A stretch of DNA of 64,000 nucleotides from Sphaerisporangium album (GTDB taxonomy: Bacteria; Actinomycetota; Actinomycetes; Streptosporangiales; Streptosporangiaceae): positions 279,753-343,752 of the forward strand of contig NZ_QOIL01000002.1 in the NCBI RefSeq assembly GCF_003323745.1. The letters run 5' to 3'. Of the stretch, positions 52,530 to 62,292 are shown in pieces. A program made the position numbers and the translations under genes. A model generated the notes under the pieces. That model worked only from the letters and a program-made list of their open reading frames with translations. It ran no database searches and was not told the DNA's origin. Position 1 is the first letter of the stretch; every line of letters starts with the position of its first letter.

Positions 52530-53632
52530 CGGCCACCGTGCGGGGCGAGCGCGACACGGTCGGCCTGGCGCCGCCGGGCCCCGGCAGGCCCTGGCACGCC
52601 CGCCTGCTCGGCCCGGCCGCCTTCACCGCGATCGCCGTCCTCGCCCTGGTGGTGGCGCCGCTCGCGCTGGAGCCCTTCCGCCTGGGGCTGCTGGCCAAGT
52701 ACCTCTGCTACGCCATCGTGGCGCTCGGCATCGGCCTGGCGTGGGGCCAGGGCGGCATGCTCACCCTCGGCCAGGGCGTGTTCTTCGGGCTCGGCGGCTA
52801 CGCGATGGGCATGTACCTCAAGCTGCACGACGCCGGGGGACACCTGCCCGACTTCATGGTGTGGAGCGGCGTCGAGAAGCTGCCGCCGCTGTGGGTGCCG
52901 TTCGGGAACCCCGTCTTCGCCATCGCCTTCGCCGTGGCGGGGCCGGTCCTGCTCGCCCTGCTGCTCGGCACGCTGGTCTTCCGGCAGCGCGTGCGCGGCG
53001 CCTACTTCGCGATCCTCACCCAGGCGCTGGCCGCCGCCACCGTGATCCTGCTGGTGGGACAGCAGGGGCTCACCGGCGGCACCAACGGCCTGACCAACTT
53101 CTTCGACCTGTTCGGACAGGACCTGGCCGCCGACGAGACCCAGCGCGGGCTGTACCTCGTCGTGGCGGCCGTGCTCGGGCTGCTCTACCTGGTGGCCCGG
53201 CAGCTCGTGCGCAGCCGGTTCGGCCGCCTGCTCGTCGCGATCAGGGACGGCGAGGACCGCGTGCGGTTCCTCGGCTACGACCCCGCGACCGTCAAGACCG
53301 TCACCTTCGCCGTGTCGGCGGGCATGGCCGGCCTCGCGGGGGCGCTGTTCGTGCCCGTCGTCGGCATCATCTCCCCGGCGCTGCTGGGCGTGGTCCCCTC
53401 GCTGGAGCTGGTGGTCGCCGTCGCGGTCGGCGGCCGGTTCTCGCTGGCCGGGGCCGTCCTCGGCGCCGTGGTCATGGGGTACGCCAAGACGTCCTTCAGC
53501 GAGCAGTTCGCCGACGGCTGGCTGTACCTGCAAGGGGCGCTGTTCATCCTCGTCATGACGCTCGCGCCCAAGGGCCTGCTTGGCCTGGCCGCCCGCGCCC
53601 GCGACCTGCTGCCGTCGAGGAGGCGCGCGTGA
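52526..53632 (+). CDS. urtC: Urea ABC transporter permease UrtC
   Basis: 368-residue LivM-type permease with about nine membrane helices. GGMLTLGQGVFFGLGGYAMG near residues 74-93 and the cytoplasmic coupling loop SRFGRLLVAIRDGEDRVRFL mark the family; the periplasmic loop with DAGGHLPDFMVW is typical of UrtC. ATG at 52526 overlapping the urtB stop; its own stop overlaps the urtD GTG. Confidence 0.95.
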   Translation: MTATVRGERDTVGLAPPGPGRPWHARLLGPAAFTAIAVLALVVAPLALEPFRLGLLAKYLCYAIVALGIGLAWGQGGMLTLGQGVFFGLGGYAMGMYLKLHDAGGHLPDFMVWSGVEKLPPLWVPFGNPVFAIAFAVAGPVLLALLLGTLVFRQRVRGAYFAILTQALAAATVILLVGQQGLTGGTNGLTNFFDLFGQDLAADETQRGLYLVVAAVLGLLYLVARQLVRSRFGRLLVAIRDGEDRVRFLGYDPATVKTVTFAVSAGMAGLAGALFVPVVGIISPALLGVVPSLELVVAVAVGGRFSLAGAVLGAVVMGYAKTSFSEQFADGWLYLQGALFILVMTLAPKGLLGLAARARDLLPSRRRA

Positions 53633-54468
53633 ACGGAGCACTGCTGGAGGTGCGGGGCCTGCGGGTCGAGTTCGACGGGTTCCGCGCCATCGACGGCGTC
53701 GACCTCACCGTCGAGCAGGGGGAGCTGCGCTTCCTCATCGGCCCGAACGGCGCGGGCAAGACCACGCTGATCGACGTCATCACCGGCCTCACCCGCCCGG
53801 CCGCGGGCTCGGTGCGGTTCGAGGGGTGGGACCTGGTCGGGCGTAGGGAGCACGAGATCGTCCGCATGGGCGTCGGGCGCACGTTCCAGACGTCGGTCGT
53901 GTTCGAGCAGCTCACCGTCACCGAGAACCTCGACCTGGCCGCGTCGTTCCGCAGGCCGCTGTGGGCCCTGGCCCGGCGGCGGCGCGGGGTGTCGGAGGCC
54001 GTCGACGCGGCGATGCGCACCACCGGGCTCACCGAGCTGGCCGGCCGTCCCGCCGGGGTGCTCTCCCACGGCCAGCGGCAGTGGCTGGAGATCGGCATGC
54101 TCATCGCCCAGCGTCCCCGGCTGCTGCTCCTGGACGAGCCGGTGGCCGGCATGTCGGGGGAGGAACGGGTCCGCACCGGCGAGCTGCTCACCGAGATCGC
54201 CAAGGACCACACGGTGATCGTGATCGAGCACGACATGGACTTCCTGCGGCGCTACGCGTCCCAGGTGACGGTCCTGCACGAGGGCAAGGTCCTCGTGGAG
54301 GGCTCGGTGGAGCAGGTGAGAGCGGATCCGCGCGTCCAGGAGGTCTACCTTGGCCGCCGCGCGGAACCCGGGACGGACGCCGGCGCCGGCCCCGGTCCGG
54401 CCGGTGGCCCGGCGGAGGCCCCGGACGCCGGCCCGGTCGTCGGCACGTCCGTCGGAGAGGGAATGTGA
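53629..54468 (+). CDS. urtD: Urea ABC transporter ATPase UrtD
   Basis: 279-residue ABC ATPase. Walker A GPNGAGKTT (~36-44), signature LSHGQRQWLEIGM (the QRQWLEI form is characteristic of UrtD), Walker B LLLLDEPVAGMS, switch His in IEHDMDF. A Pro/Ala/Gly-rich tail of ~35 residues extends beyond the domain. The GTG at 53629 overlaps the urtC stop, with GAGGAG upstream. Confidence 0.95.
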   Translation: MNGALLEVRGLRVEFDGFRAIDGVDLTVEQGELRFLIGPNGAGKTTLIDVITGLTRPAAGSVRFEGWDLVGRREHEIVRMGVGRTFQTSVVFEQLTVTENLDLAASFRRPLWALARRRRGVSEAVDAAMRTTGLTELAGRPAGVLSHGQRQWLEIGMLIAQRPRLLLLDEPVAGMSGEERVRTGELLTEIAKDHTVIVIEHDMDFLRRYASQVTVLHEGKVLVEGSVEQVRADPRVQEVYLGRRAEPGTDAGAGPGPAGGPAEAPDAGPVVGTSVGEGM

Positions 54469-55160
54469 TGCTGTCGGTCAGAAGTCTGGAAGCCGGCTAC
54501 GGCAGGGCGCGCGTGCTGTTCGGCGTGTCGTTCGACGTCGAGCCGGGTCGGCTCGTCTGCGTCATGGGACGCAACGGCGTGGGAAAGACCACGCTGCTCA
54601 ACACCGTCATGGGCGTGCTGCCGGCCACGGCGGGCACGGTCACGTTCGAGGGAAGGGACGTGACGCGGCTGCGCCCGCACGAGCGGGTGCGGCTCGGCCT
54701 GGGGTACGTCCCCCAGGGACACGAGACGTTCCCGCAGCTCAGCGTGATGGGCAACCTGCTCGTCACGCTGGAGGCGTCCCCGCACAAGGATCCCGGCGCG
54801 CTGGACGAGGCACTGGAGGTCTTCCCCCGGCTGAAACCGCTGCTGAAAAGGCGCGCGGGCTTCCTGTCCGGCGGCCAGCAGCAGCAGCTCGCCATGGCCC
54901 GAGCCCTGGTCACCCGGCCCAAGCTGCTCATTCTGGACGAGCCGACCGAGGGCATCCAGCCGTCCATCGTCCAGGAGATCGAGGAGGCCATCGAGCGGCT
55001 GCACGCCTCCGGGCTCGCGGTGCTGCTCGTCGAGCAGTACCTCGACCTCGCGCTGCGCCTGGCCGACCGGTTCTTCATCCTGGACGCCGGGCACGTCGTG
55101 CGCGCGGGCGGCGCCGAGGAGCTTCGCGGCGAGGAGGTGCACCGCCTGCTGGCCGTCTGA
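54468..55160 (+). CDS. urtE: Urea ABC transporter ATPase UrtE
   Basis: 230-residue LivF-type ABC ATPase. Walker A GRNGVGKTT, the UrtE-type YVPQGHETFPQLSVMGNLL, signature LSGGQQQQLAMARAL, Walker B LLILDEPTEGIQPS, switch His replaced by Gln (LVEQYLDLA) as is normal in LivF/UrtE. ATG at 54468 overlapping the urtD stop by one base. It ends 6 nt from the convergent ctaD stop. Confidence 0.95.
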   Translation: MLSVRSLEAGYGRARVLFGVSFDVEPGRLVCVMGRNGVGKTTLLNTVMGVLPATAGTVTFEGRDVTRLRPHERVRLGLGYVPQGHETFPQLSVMGNLLVTLEASPHKDPGALDEALEVFPRLKPLLKRRAGFLSGGQQQQLAMARALVTRPKLLILDEPTEGIQPSIVQEIEEAIERLHASGLAVLLVEQYLDLALRLADRFFILDAGHVVRAGGAEELRGEEVHRLLAV

Positions 55161-55166
55161 CCGGGC

Positions 55167-56834
55167 TCATTCCCGGCGGCGCACCGTCTCCACTCCGGTG
55201 ATCGGCAGCAGCGAGTAGTGGTAGTCGAACGCCGGGCGCTCGGAGCGGATCGGCGGGATGTAGGTGAAGTTGTGCCGCGGCGGCGGGCAGGACGTGGCCC
55301 ACTCCAGCGAGTTGCCGAAGCCCCACGGGTCGTCCACCTCCACCTTGGGGGCGTATCGCCACGTCTTCCATATGTTGAACAGGAACGGCAGCGTCGAGGC
55401 GCCGAGCAGGAACGCCCCCGCCGAGGAGATCATGTTGCCGGTCGTGAAGCCGTCCGTCGGCCCGTAGTCGGCGTACCGTCGGGGCATGCCCTGTGTACCC
55501 AGCCAGTGCTGCACCAGGAACGTGGCGTGGAAGCCGACGAAGAGCGTCCAGAAGTGCCACTTGCCGAGCCTGTCGTCCAGCATCTTCCCGGTGAGCTTCG
55601 GCCACCAGAAGTAGAAACCGGCGAACATCGCGAACACCACGGTGCCGAAGACCACGTAGTGGAAGTGCGCGACGACGAAGTACGTGTCGCTGACCTGGAA
55701 GTCCAGTGGGGGCGAGGCCAGGATCACTCCGGTGAGCCCGCCCAGCAGGAACGTGACGAGGAACCCTACGGCGAAGAGCATCGGGGAGGGGAAGACGAGA
55801 TGCCCCCGCCACATCGTGCCGACCCAGTTGAAGAACTTCACCCCTGTGGGAACGGCGATGAGGAACGACATGAACGAGAAGAACGGCAGCAGCACGTGAC
55901 CGGTCACGAACATGTGGTGCGCCCACACCGTCATCGACAGGCCCGTGATCGCGATGGTCGCGCCGACCAGCCCGATGTAGCCGAACAGCGGCTTGCGGCT
56001 GAAGACCGGGAGCACCTCGGTGATGATGCCGAAGAACGGCAGCGCGATGATGTACACCTCGGGGTGCCCGAAGAACCAGAACAGGTGCTGCCACAGCAGC
56101 GCGCCGCCGTTCCGGGCCTCGAAGACCTGCGCGCCGAGCTTCCTGTCGATCTCCAGTACCAGCAGCGCGGCGGCCAGCACCGGGAACGCCATCAGCACGA
56201 GCACGCTGGTGAACAGGACGTTCCACGTGAAGATCGGCATCCGGAACATCGTCAAGCCGGGGGCGCGCATGCAGATGATCGTCGTGATGAAGTTCACCGA
56301 GCCGAGGATCGTCCCGAGCCCCGACAGCACCAGACCCATGATCCACAGGTCCGGCCCGAGCCCTGGCGTGTAGGTGCCGCTCGACAGCGGGGCGTAGGCG
56401 GTCCACCCGAAGTCCGCCGCCCCGCCGGCCGTGACGAACCCGGACACCACCATCAGCCCGCCGGCCAGGAACAGCCAGTAGCTCAACATGTTGAGCCGAG
56501 GGAACGCGACGTCCGGCGCGCCGATCTGCAACGGCATGATGGCATTGGCGAACCCGGCGAACAGCGGGGTGGCGAACAGCAGCAGCATCAGCGCGCCATG
56601 GTTGGTGAACAACTCGTTGTACTTCTTCTGCGACACGAACTGCAGGCCGGGCTCCAGCAACTCGGCGCGGATCATCATCGCCATGATGCCGGCGATCAGG
56701 AAGAAGCCGAACGAGGTGACCAGGTAGAGGTTGCCGACCACCTTGTGGTCGGTCGTGCTCGCCCACCTGAGGAGGAGCCGGCCCTTCTTGGCCAGCTTGG
56801 TCGTCGGGGCCGGGGGCTCCTGGGTGTAGATCAC
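55167..56834 (-). CDS. ctaD: Cytochrome c oxidase subunit I (aa3 type), stand-alone
   Basis: Haem-copper oxidase subunit I of about 555 residues with twelve membrane helices. Haem a and Cu_B ligands: [20 protein letters not shown] (His-Tyr pair), VWAHHMF (two Cu_B His) and [10 protein letters not shown] (haem a3 and a His). D- and K-channel residues look intact ([17 protein letters not shown] region). I chose the GTG at 56834 (IYTQEPPAP) because GGGGA lies six bases upstream; starts at 56867 or 56900 add a low-complexity PYGR segment. No ctaC, ctaE or qcr gene is near, so it is not the main oxidase operon copy. Confidence 0.92.
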   Translation of the reverse strand: MIYTQEPPAPTTKLAKKGRLLLRWASTTDHKVVGNLYLVTSFGFFLIAGIMAMMIRAELLEPGLQFVSQKKYNELFTNHGALMLLLFATPLFAGFANAIMPLQIGAPDVAFPRLNMLSYWLFLAGGLMVVSGFVTAGGAADFGWTAYAPLSSGTYTPGLGPDLWIMGLVLSGLGTILGSVNFITTIICMRAPGLTMFRMPIFTWNVLFTSVLVLMAFPVLAAALLVLEIDRKLGAQVFEARNGGALLWQHLFWFFGHPEVYIIALPFFGIITEVLPVFSRKPLFGYIGLVGATIAITGLSMTVWAHHMFVTGHVLLPFFSFMSFLIAVPTGVKFFNWVGTMWRGHLVFPSPMLFAVGFLVTFLLGGLTGVILASPPLDFQVSDTYFVVAHFHYVVFGTVVFAMFAGFYFWWPKLTGKMLDDRLGKWHFWTLFVGFHATFLVQHWLGTQGMPRRYADYGPTDGFTTGNMISSAGAFLLGASTLPFLFNIWKTWRYAPKVEVDDPWGFGNSLEWATSCPPPRHNFTYIPPIRSERPAFDYHYSLLPITGVETVRRRE

Positions 56835-56933
56835 GGGCCGTCCCCAACCGTACGGCCGGCCGGCCATCGGGTGGCGCCGGCCGTACGGCCCGCCCGCCAC
56901 GGTACAGCGCGGGATGTCGCGCCGTTTTCACCG

Positions 56934-56971
56934 GTTTCAGTGGGGCCGGTACCCGTTTCAGTGGGGCCGGT
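56934..56971. repeat. 17-bp direct repeat upstream of ctaD
   Basis: GTTTCAGTGGGGCCGGT occurs at 56934-56950 and again at 56955-56971 (21-bp period), 100-137 nt upstream of the ctaD start. It could be a regulator-binding pair or a simple local duplication. The surrounding 56835-57207 has no gene; besides this repeat it contains the terminator at 57111-57145. Confidence 0.6.
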
Positions 56972-57110
56972 GCCCGGCCGGGCCGCGTGGGTCGTCCGCA
57001 CGCCGCACCCCCCGCCGTCGTCCGCTCGCCGAGCCGCTGCTCGTCGTACCTTCGATTACAGCGGGCCGACCGGACGAAACGACGAAACGCCCGGCAAAGA
57101 CACAAAAGGG

Positions 57111-57145
57111 GACGGCCAGGCTTTCTTTCCGAAAACCTGGCCGTC
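57111..57145 (-). terminator. Terminator of the DUF2630 gene
   Basis: GACGGCCAGG (57111-57120) pairs with CCTGGCCGTC (57136-57145), extended by four more inner pairs after one mismatch. On the minus strand the stem is followed by CCCCTTTTGTGTCTTTG, a T-rich tract. It lies 63 nt past the DUF2630 stop. Confidence 0.8.
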
Positions 57146-57207
57146 GCCGCCGTGTGAGAGCCGCCGCCGCTTGAGAGCCGCCGTGTGAGGGCCGCCGCGG
57201 CGCGGCA

Positions 57208-57456
57208 CTACTGCTGGTAGTCCTCGACCTCGTTGACCGGACGCGGGCTGGCGAAGTCCGGATCCTCGCCGAACTCCCGGCGGGCCTTGCGCTGCCGCAG
57301 AAGGTCCCAGCACTGGTCGAGCGCGTCTTCCAGCTCCTTGATGCGCGCCCTCTCGTCCTGTGCGCCGACCTCGCCCGTGCCGGCCGCCCGGTCGCGCAGG
57401 TCGTGCTCCTCCGCGATGAGGTCCTTGATCTTCGCGAGGATCTCGCCGTCCTGCAT
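57208..57456 (-). CDS. DUF2630 family protein
   Basis: 82 residues, helical hairpin with many charges, matching the DUF2630 family. ILAKIKDLIAEEHDLRDRA is followed by the family core LEDALDQCWDLLRQRKARRE and an end with PVNEVEDY. Function unknown; the protein is small, cytosolic and widespread in actinomycetes. ATG at 57456 with GGAGG six bases upstream. Confidence 0.9.
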   Translation of the reverse strand: MQDGEILAKIKDLIAEEHDLRDRAAGTGEVGAQDERARIKELEDALDQCWDLLRQRKARREFGEDPDFASPRPVNEVEDYQQ

Positions 57457-57667
57457 GTCCTACCTCCTCGATGTTCATTGGGAGCTTACGGCGTGGAGGG
57501 TGGCAGGATGGGGCGAGGGCCGCGTTCCCCCTCTTCCACCTGCGGCGTTCACGGACGGTGATCCGGAGTTCGTGATCTCGCCGGGGGCCGCCGGGCGGGC
57601 GTAGGGGTGGCTGGGGGCGCCACCCCAGGTTCGGGCGGCCCGGTCACGGCGGGATCCTGGCGTCTGG

Positions 57668-57673
57668 TACGGT
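57668..57673 (+). promoter_or_regulatory. Candidate -10 element of the leuA leader transcript
   Basis: TACGGT seven bases before the leader-peptide ATG at 57681. If this is the -10 box, transcription would begin at or next to that ATG and the leader would be leaderless, which is common in actinomycetes. No clear -35 is seen. Confidence 0.45.
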
Positions 57674-57680
57674 CTGGTCT

Positions 57681-57725
57681 ATGCTGCGCGGGCTGCTTCT
57701 TAGCCGCCGCGGCGAGGGCCTGTAA
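57681..57725 (+). CDS. leuL: leuA leader peptide (14 residues)
   Basis: The short frame reads MLRGLLLSRRGEGL: five Leu codons in 14, including three in a row (CTG CTT CTT). It lies 171 nt upstream of the leuA start on the same strand, and its 3' part forms the left arm of a 12-bp hairpin. This is the layout of ribosome-mediated attenuation, which has been proposed for leuA in several actinobacteria. Leucine shortage would stall the ribosome at the Leu run and change the folding of the downstream RNA. Confidence 0.8.
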   Translation: MLRGLLLSRRGEGL

Positions 57726-57747
57726 GAGGCCGGCTCCCTCGCCGCGG
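57707..57747 (+). promoter_or_regulatory. leuA attenuator-like hairpin
   Basis: CCGCGGCGAGGG (57707-57718) pairs perfectly with CCCTCGCCGCGG (57736-57747). The leader stop codon sits in the 17-nt loop, and the left arm lies inside the leader peptide reading frame, so ribosome position decides whether it can form. There is no T-run, so it may be an anti-antiterminator or a Rho-related pause and not a classic terminator. Confidence 0.7.
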
Positions 57748-57830
57748 TGCGAGTCATGCGCGTCGGCCGTCCGAGGACGAACTCCGGGTGGCGACCCCAA
57801 TCCCCGTGATCTTCAGCGATCCGCGGGTGA

Positions 57831-59612
<1,782 letters not shown>

Positions 59613-59622
59613 CCCGGCTTCT

Positions 59623-59654
59623 GGCCACCGGCGGTCGTCGGACCGCCGGTGACC
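59623..59654. terminator. Terminator between convergent leuA and zinc-ribbon gene
   Basis: An 11-bp perfect stem (CACCGGCGGTC at 59626-59636 with 59641-59651), 4-nt loop, plus two more outer pairs after a mismatch. It lies 11 nt past the leuA stop and 4 nt from the convergent stop at 59658, so it serves both. Confidence 0.8.
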
Positions 59655-59657
59655 ACG

Positions 59658-60386
59658 TCAGCGCATGGCGACCAGGGCGAGGACGAACATGAGCACGATG
59701 CCGCCGGCCGTGCAGACCAGGAGCGCGATCAGGCAGCCGGCGAAGGTCGATCCGGCGCCGGAGGCGCTCCTGCCGTACGGCCGGGGCGGGTGCGCCGGCA
59801 TGCCCGGCGGGCGGTACGGCGCCGCGTGGCCGGACGGGGGCCCGTACGGGCCGGGCATCGGCGCGACGGTGCCGTGCGCCGGGCCGCCGTGGGGCGGCAT
59901 GCCGTCGGGCGTGAGATAGGACGGCCAGGTGGCCGACGGCGGGTACCCCATGCCGACCGCCCCGGTGGCCGGAGGGCGGAAGGCACCCGTGGCACCGGGC
60001 GGCGGCCCACCCGGATACGGGAACGCACCGCCCGCGCGCGGAGGCGTACCCGGAGGCGGGACGCCGACGTCTCTCAGCCGGGCGGCCGGCTCGCCCGGGC
60101 GCACGCCCCTGTGCGGTGGCGGGCCTGTGCGCGACGCGGGACCGCCCGGCATCGCCCCGCCCCCCAGTGGTCCAGGCCCCGGCATGGGCGGGACGGGCCT
60201 TGTCGGAGGTCCGGGGTGCGGTGCCTGGCCGTTGCCGGGGACCGGGCCGGGGAGGCCGGGAGCGGGGTCCGGAAGGCCGGTGGCGGGGTTCGGGAGCACG
60301 CGGCCCTCGTCGCACACCATGCACCGCGCCCGTTGCGCGTCGTTGAAGGTGTCGCAGGCCGCGCACTGCCATGTAGCACCCGCCAT
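59658..60386 (-). CDS. RanBP2-type zinc-ribbon protein with Pro/Gly linker and C-terminal membrane helix
   Basis: 242 residues. The N-terminal zinc finger WQCAACDTFNDAQRARCMVC has C-x2-C-x10-C-x2-C spacing (RanBP2-type). A ~170-residue Pro/Gly/Ala-rich disordered linker follows, and one membrane helix ends the protein (~213-240, CLIALLVCTAGGIVLMFVLAL). The layout suggests a tail-anchored adaptor holding a binding finger in the cytosol. The ATG at 60386 has AGGGGG upstream. Co-directional with and 152 nt downstream of the VWA-kinase-phosphatase genes, so it may belong to that system. Confidence 0.82.
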   Translation of the reverse strand: MAGATWQCAACDTFNDAQRARCMVCDEGRVLPNPATGLPDPAPGLPGPVPGNGQAPHPGPPTRPVPPMPGPGPLGGGAMPGGPASRTGPPPHRGVRPGEPAARLRDVGVPPPGTPPRAGGAFPYPGGPPPGATGAFRPPATGAVGMGYPPSATWPSYLTPDGMPPHGGPAHGTVAPMPGPYGPPSGHAAPYRPPGMPAHPPRPYGRSASGAGSTFAGCLIALLVCTAGGIVLMFVLALVAMR

Positions 60387-60538
60387 GGCACCCCCTACCC
60401 GATATGTCCCGAGCCGGTTCGGCGCGTCCGCCCCCCCGGCGTGACCGTCCTGACCGCCCGCTCCGGCGCGGCTCGGGACGCGCTTCGCCTGGCCGTCCCT
60501 CACGCTACGTCGTCCGTGACGGGCGCGGGGAGCGGCTC

Positions 60539-61246
60539 TCAGAGGCTGTGGACGATTGTGTTGATAATTTCATCCATTTCGACGTCCTGGAGCCCTTCGC
60601 CCGCCTTGGAGGGGAACTGCATGGTCAGGCTCCACTCGTCAGTGATGCTGGTCCACGGTTCGACGTCCGGGGCGAACAGCACGAGGCGCTTGGCGGAGTG
60701 CTCCATGACGGCCGTCGCGCTGCTCGCGTACCCCCACTCCTCGAACAACTCGTCCATGGTGCGCGGCAGGTGCATGGGGTAGGTGTGCGCGGCCATCGCC
60801 TCGGGCATGCCGATCGGGTGCGCGGGGGCGTCGGTGAACAGCACGATGACGTGACGCCGCCGGTCCAGGCCCTTCTCCCAGGGCGCGTTGATGGCCAGCG
60901 CCAGCGCCTCCAGCCCCGACTCGGGGAAGTCGCCGCCGCCGGTCGCCTCCAGGCGGCGCATGAACCGCTCGAACTCGCCCGCCTGGCCGGGGAACAGGAA
61001 GAAGTCGCTCTCCTCGATGGCGTCCTCGGCCCGGTCGGCGAAGTCGCGGAACCCGATGACCTTCAGCCTGAGCTGGCTGATCGCCTTGCCCGCCCGCGTC
61101 ATGACCGCTTCGAGGCGTTCGTGGAACGACAGGGCGCTCTCTTTCACGGTGTCCAGCACCGGGCTCATGCTCTCGGTCACGTCGATGCACAGCACGATGT
61201 CGACCGCGTACCGCAGGTTCCCGGTGTGCTGCTGGCCGGTTGTCAT
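60539..61246 (-). CDS. VWA domain protein, TerY-like
   Basis: 235 residues forming a single von Willebrand A domain: DIVLCIDVTESM carries the MIDAS DxTxS, DFFLFPGQAGEFERF and GGGDFPESGLEAL the second metal region, HVIVLFTDAPAH the final Asp. This matches TerY-type VWA proteins of tellurite-resistance-linked stress systems. The ATG at 61246 is preceded by AAGGGAC; the long upstream extension is shadow sequence. It follows the kinase gene after 56 nt. Metal-dependent ligand binding is expected. Confidence 0.88.
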   Translation of the reverse strand: MTTGQQHTGNLRYAVDIVLCIDVTESMSPVLDTVKESALSFHERLEAVMTRAGKAISQLRLKVIGFRDFADRAEDAIEESDFFLFPGQAGEFERFMRRLEATGGGDFPESGLEALALAINAPWEKGLDRRRHVIVLFTDAPAHPIGMPEAMAAHTYPMHLPRTMDELFEEWGYASSATAVMEHSAKRLVLFAPDVEPWTSITDEWSLTMQFPSKAGEGLQDVEMDEIINTIVHSL

Positions 61247-61302
61247 TGCCGGTTCGTCCCTTCCGATGTGGTCGCGGGCCCGCCACGGGGACGGGCCAGG
61301 GG

Positions 61303-62292
61303 TCAGCGACGGCCGTCGCCGAGGTTGATGCGCACGCGCGACCCCGGCCGCGGCGCCGGGGGAGGCACGGCGTCCGTACGCCCCTCGGGGGGACGCGCGT
61401 GCAGGACGCACGCCTCCGGATCGCCCAGCGTAGCCAGGAACGCGGCGATCGGCGGCCGGGCGGCGGGATCGAGGGACGTCATCGCCTCCAGCAGCCCCCG
61501 CACGCGCGGCGCGAGCCGTTCGTCCACGCGCAGGCGCTCGCCCGCCATCACCGCGTCGGCGGGCGAGTCGTACCGGTCGTCGAAGCCGGGGATCGTGCCG
61601 GTCAGGTAGCGGTGCGCCATCAGTCCGAGGGCGAACACGTCCACCGACGTGGTCAGGTGCCCGGGCCGCGCGTCCGGGTCGCCCTGGACGTACCGCCGCC
61701 ATTCGGGCGCCCCGTACACCGAGTCGCCAGTGATCATCTCGGGTCCCGGGGGATGGCCGGAAACATACGAGTCGTCGAAGTCGATGAGCTTGGCCGTATG
61801 GAACGCGTGTGGGCCCTTCTGCTGGATCAGCACGTTCGACGGCTTCAGGTCGCCGTGGACGACCCCGATGCCGTGCAGCAGGCCGACGCTCAGGCCGAGC
61901 GTCTTCAGCAGCACCGACTTGTCACGCGGGGGAAGCGCGTGCGGCGCGTTCAGAGGGGAGGGGGTGATGCGCTCGGTCACCTTGTAGTACGTCGTGCCCT
62001 CGTGGAAGAAGTCCACCGCCAGGACGAGGTTGCCCGCCCCGGTCACGTCGTGCGCAAGGCGGCTCATGATGTCCCGCTGCCGCCGCTCGAACTCGGCGCA
62101 CTCGCGCAGCCGCGCCGCCTTGCTCGCCGCCGACGCGGTCGACCCCTCCTTGGGGCGCTTCGGCTCCAGGAAGCGCTTGATGAAGTAGTGACGCCCCCCT
62201 CGCACCGCGAAGGCCCACACGCACTTACCGCCGCCGTCGTTGGTCGGCTCGGACACGATGTGGTAGCCCCTGATCACCGCGCCGAGCTTCAT
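61303..62292 (-). CDS. Serine/threonine protein kinase of the TerY-P triad
   Basis: 329-residue cytosolic kinase. Lys motif HYFIKRFLEPK, catalytic loop VVHGDLKPSNVLI (HGD variant, Asp present), metal motif IDFDDSY (DFD for DFG), then YGAPEWRRYV as the APE equivalent. It has no membrane helix. Key residues are kept, so it should be active. The ATG at 62292 overlaps the phosphatase stop (ATGA), with GGAGGAGGG upstream. With its neighbours it forms kinase, PP2C and VWA, the TerY-P set. Confidence 0.9.
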   Translation of the reverse strand: MKLGAVIRGYHIVSEPTNDGGGKCVWAFAVRGGRHYFIKRFLEPKRPKEGSTASAASKAARLRECAEFERRQRDIMSRLAHDVTGAGNLVLAVDFFHEGTTYYKVTERITPSPLNAPHALPPRDKSVLLKTLGLSVGLLHGIGVVHGDLKPSNVLIQQKGPHAFHTAKLIDFDDSYVSGHPPGPEMITGDSVYGAPEWRRYVQGDPDARPGHLTTSVDVFALGLMAHRYLTGTIPGFDDRYDSPADAVMAGERLRVDERLAPRVRGLLEAMTSLDPAARPPIAAFLATLGDPEACVLHARPPEGRTDAVPPPAPRPGSRVRINLGDGRR

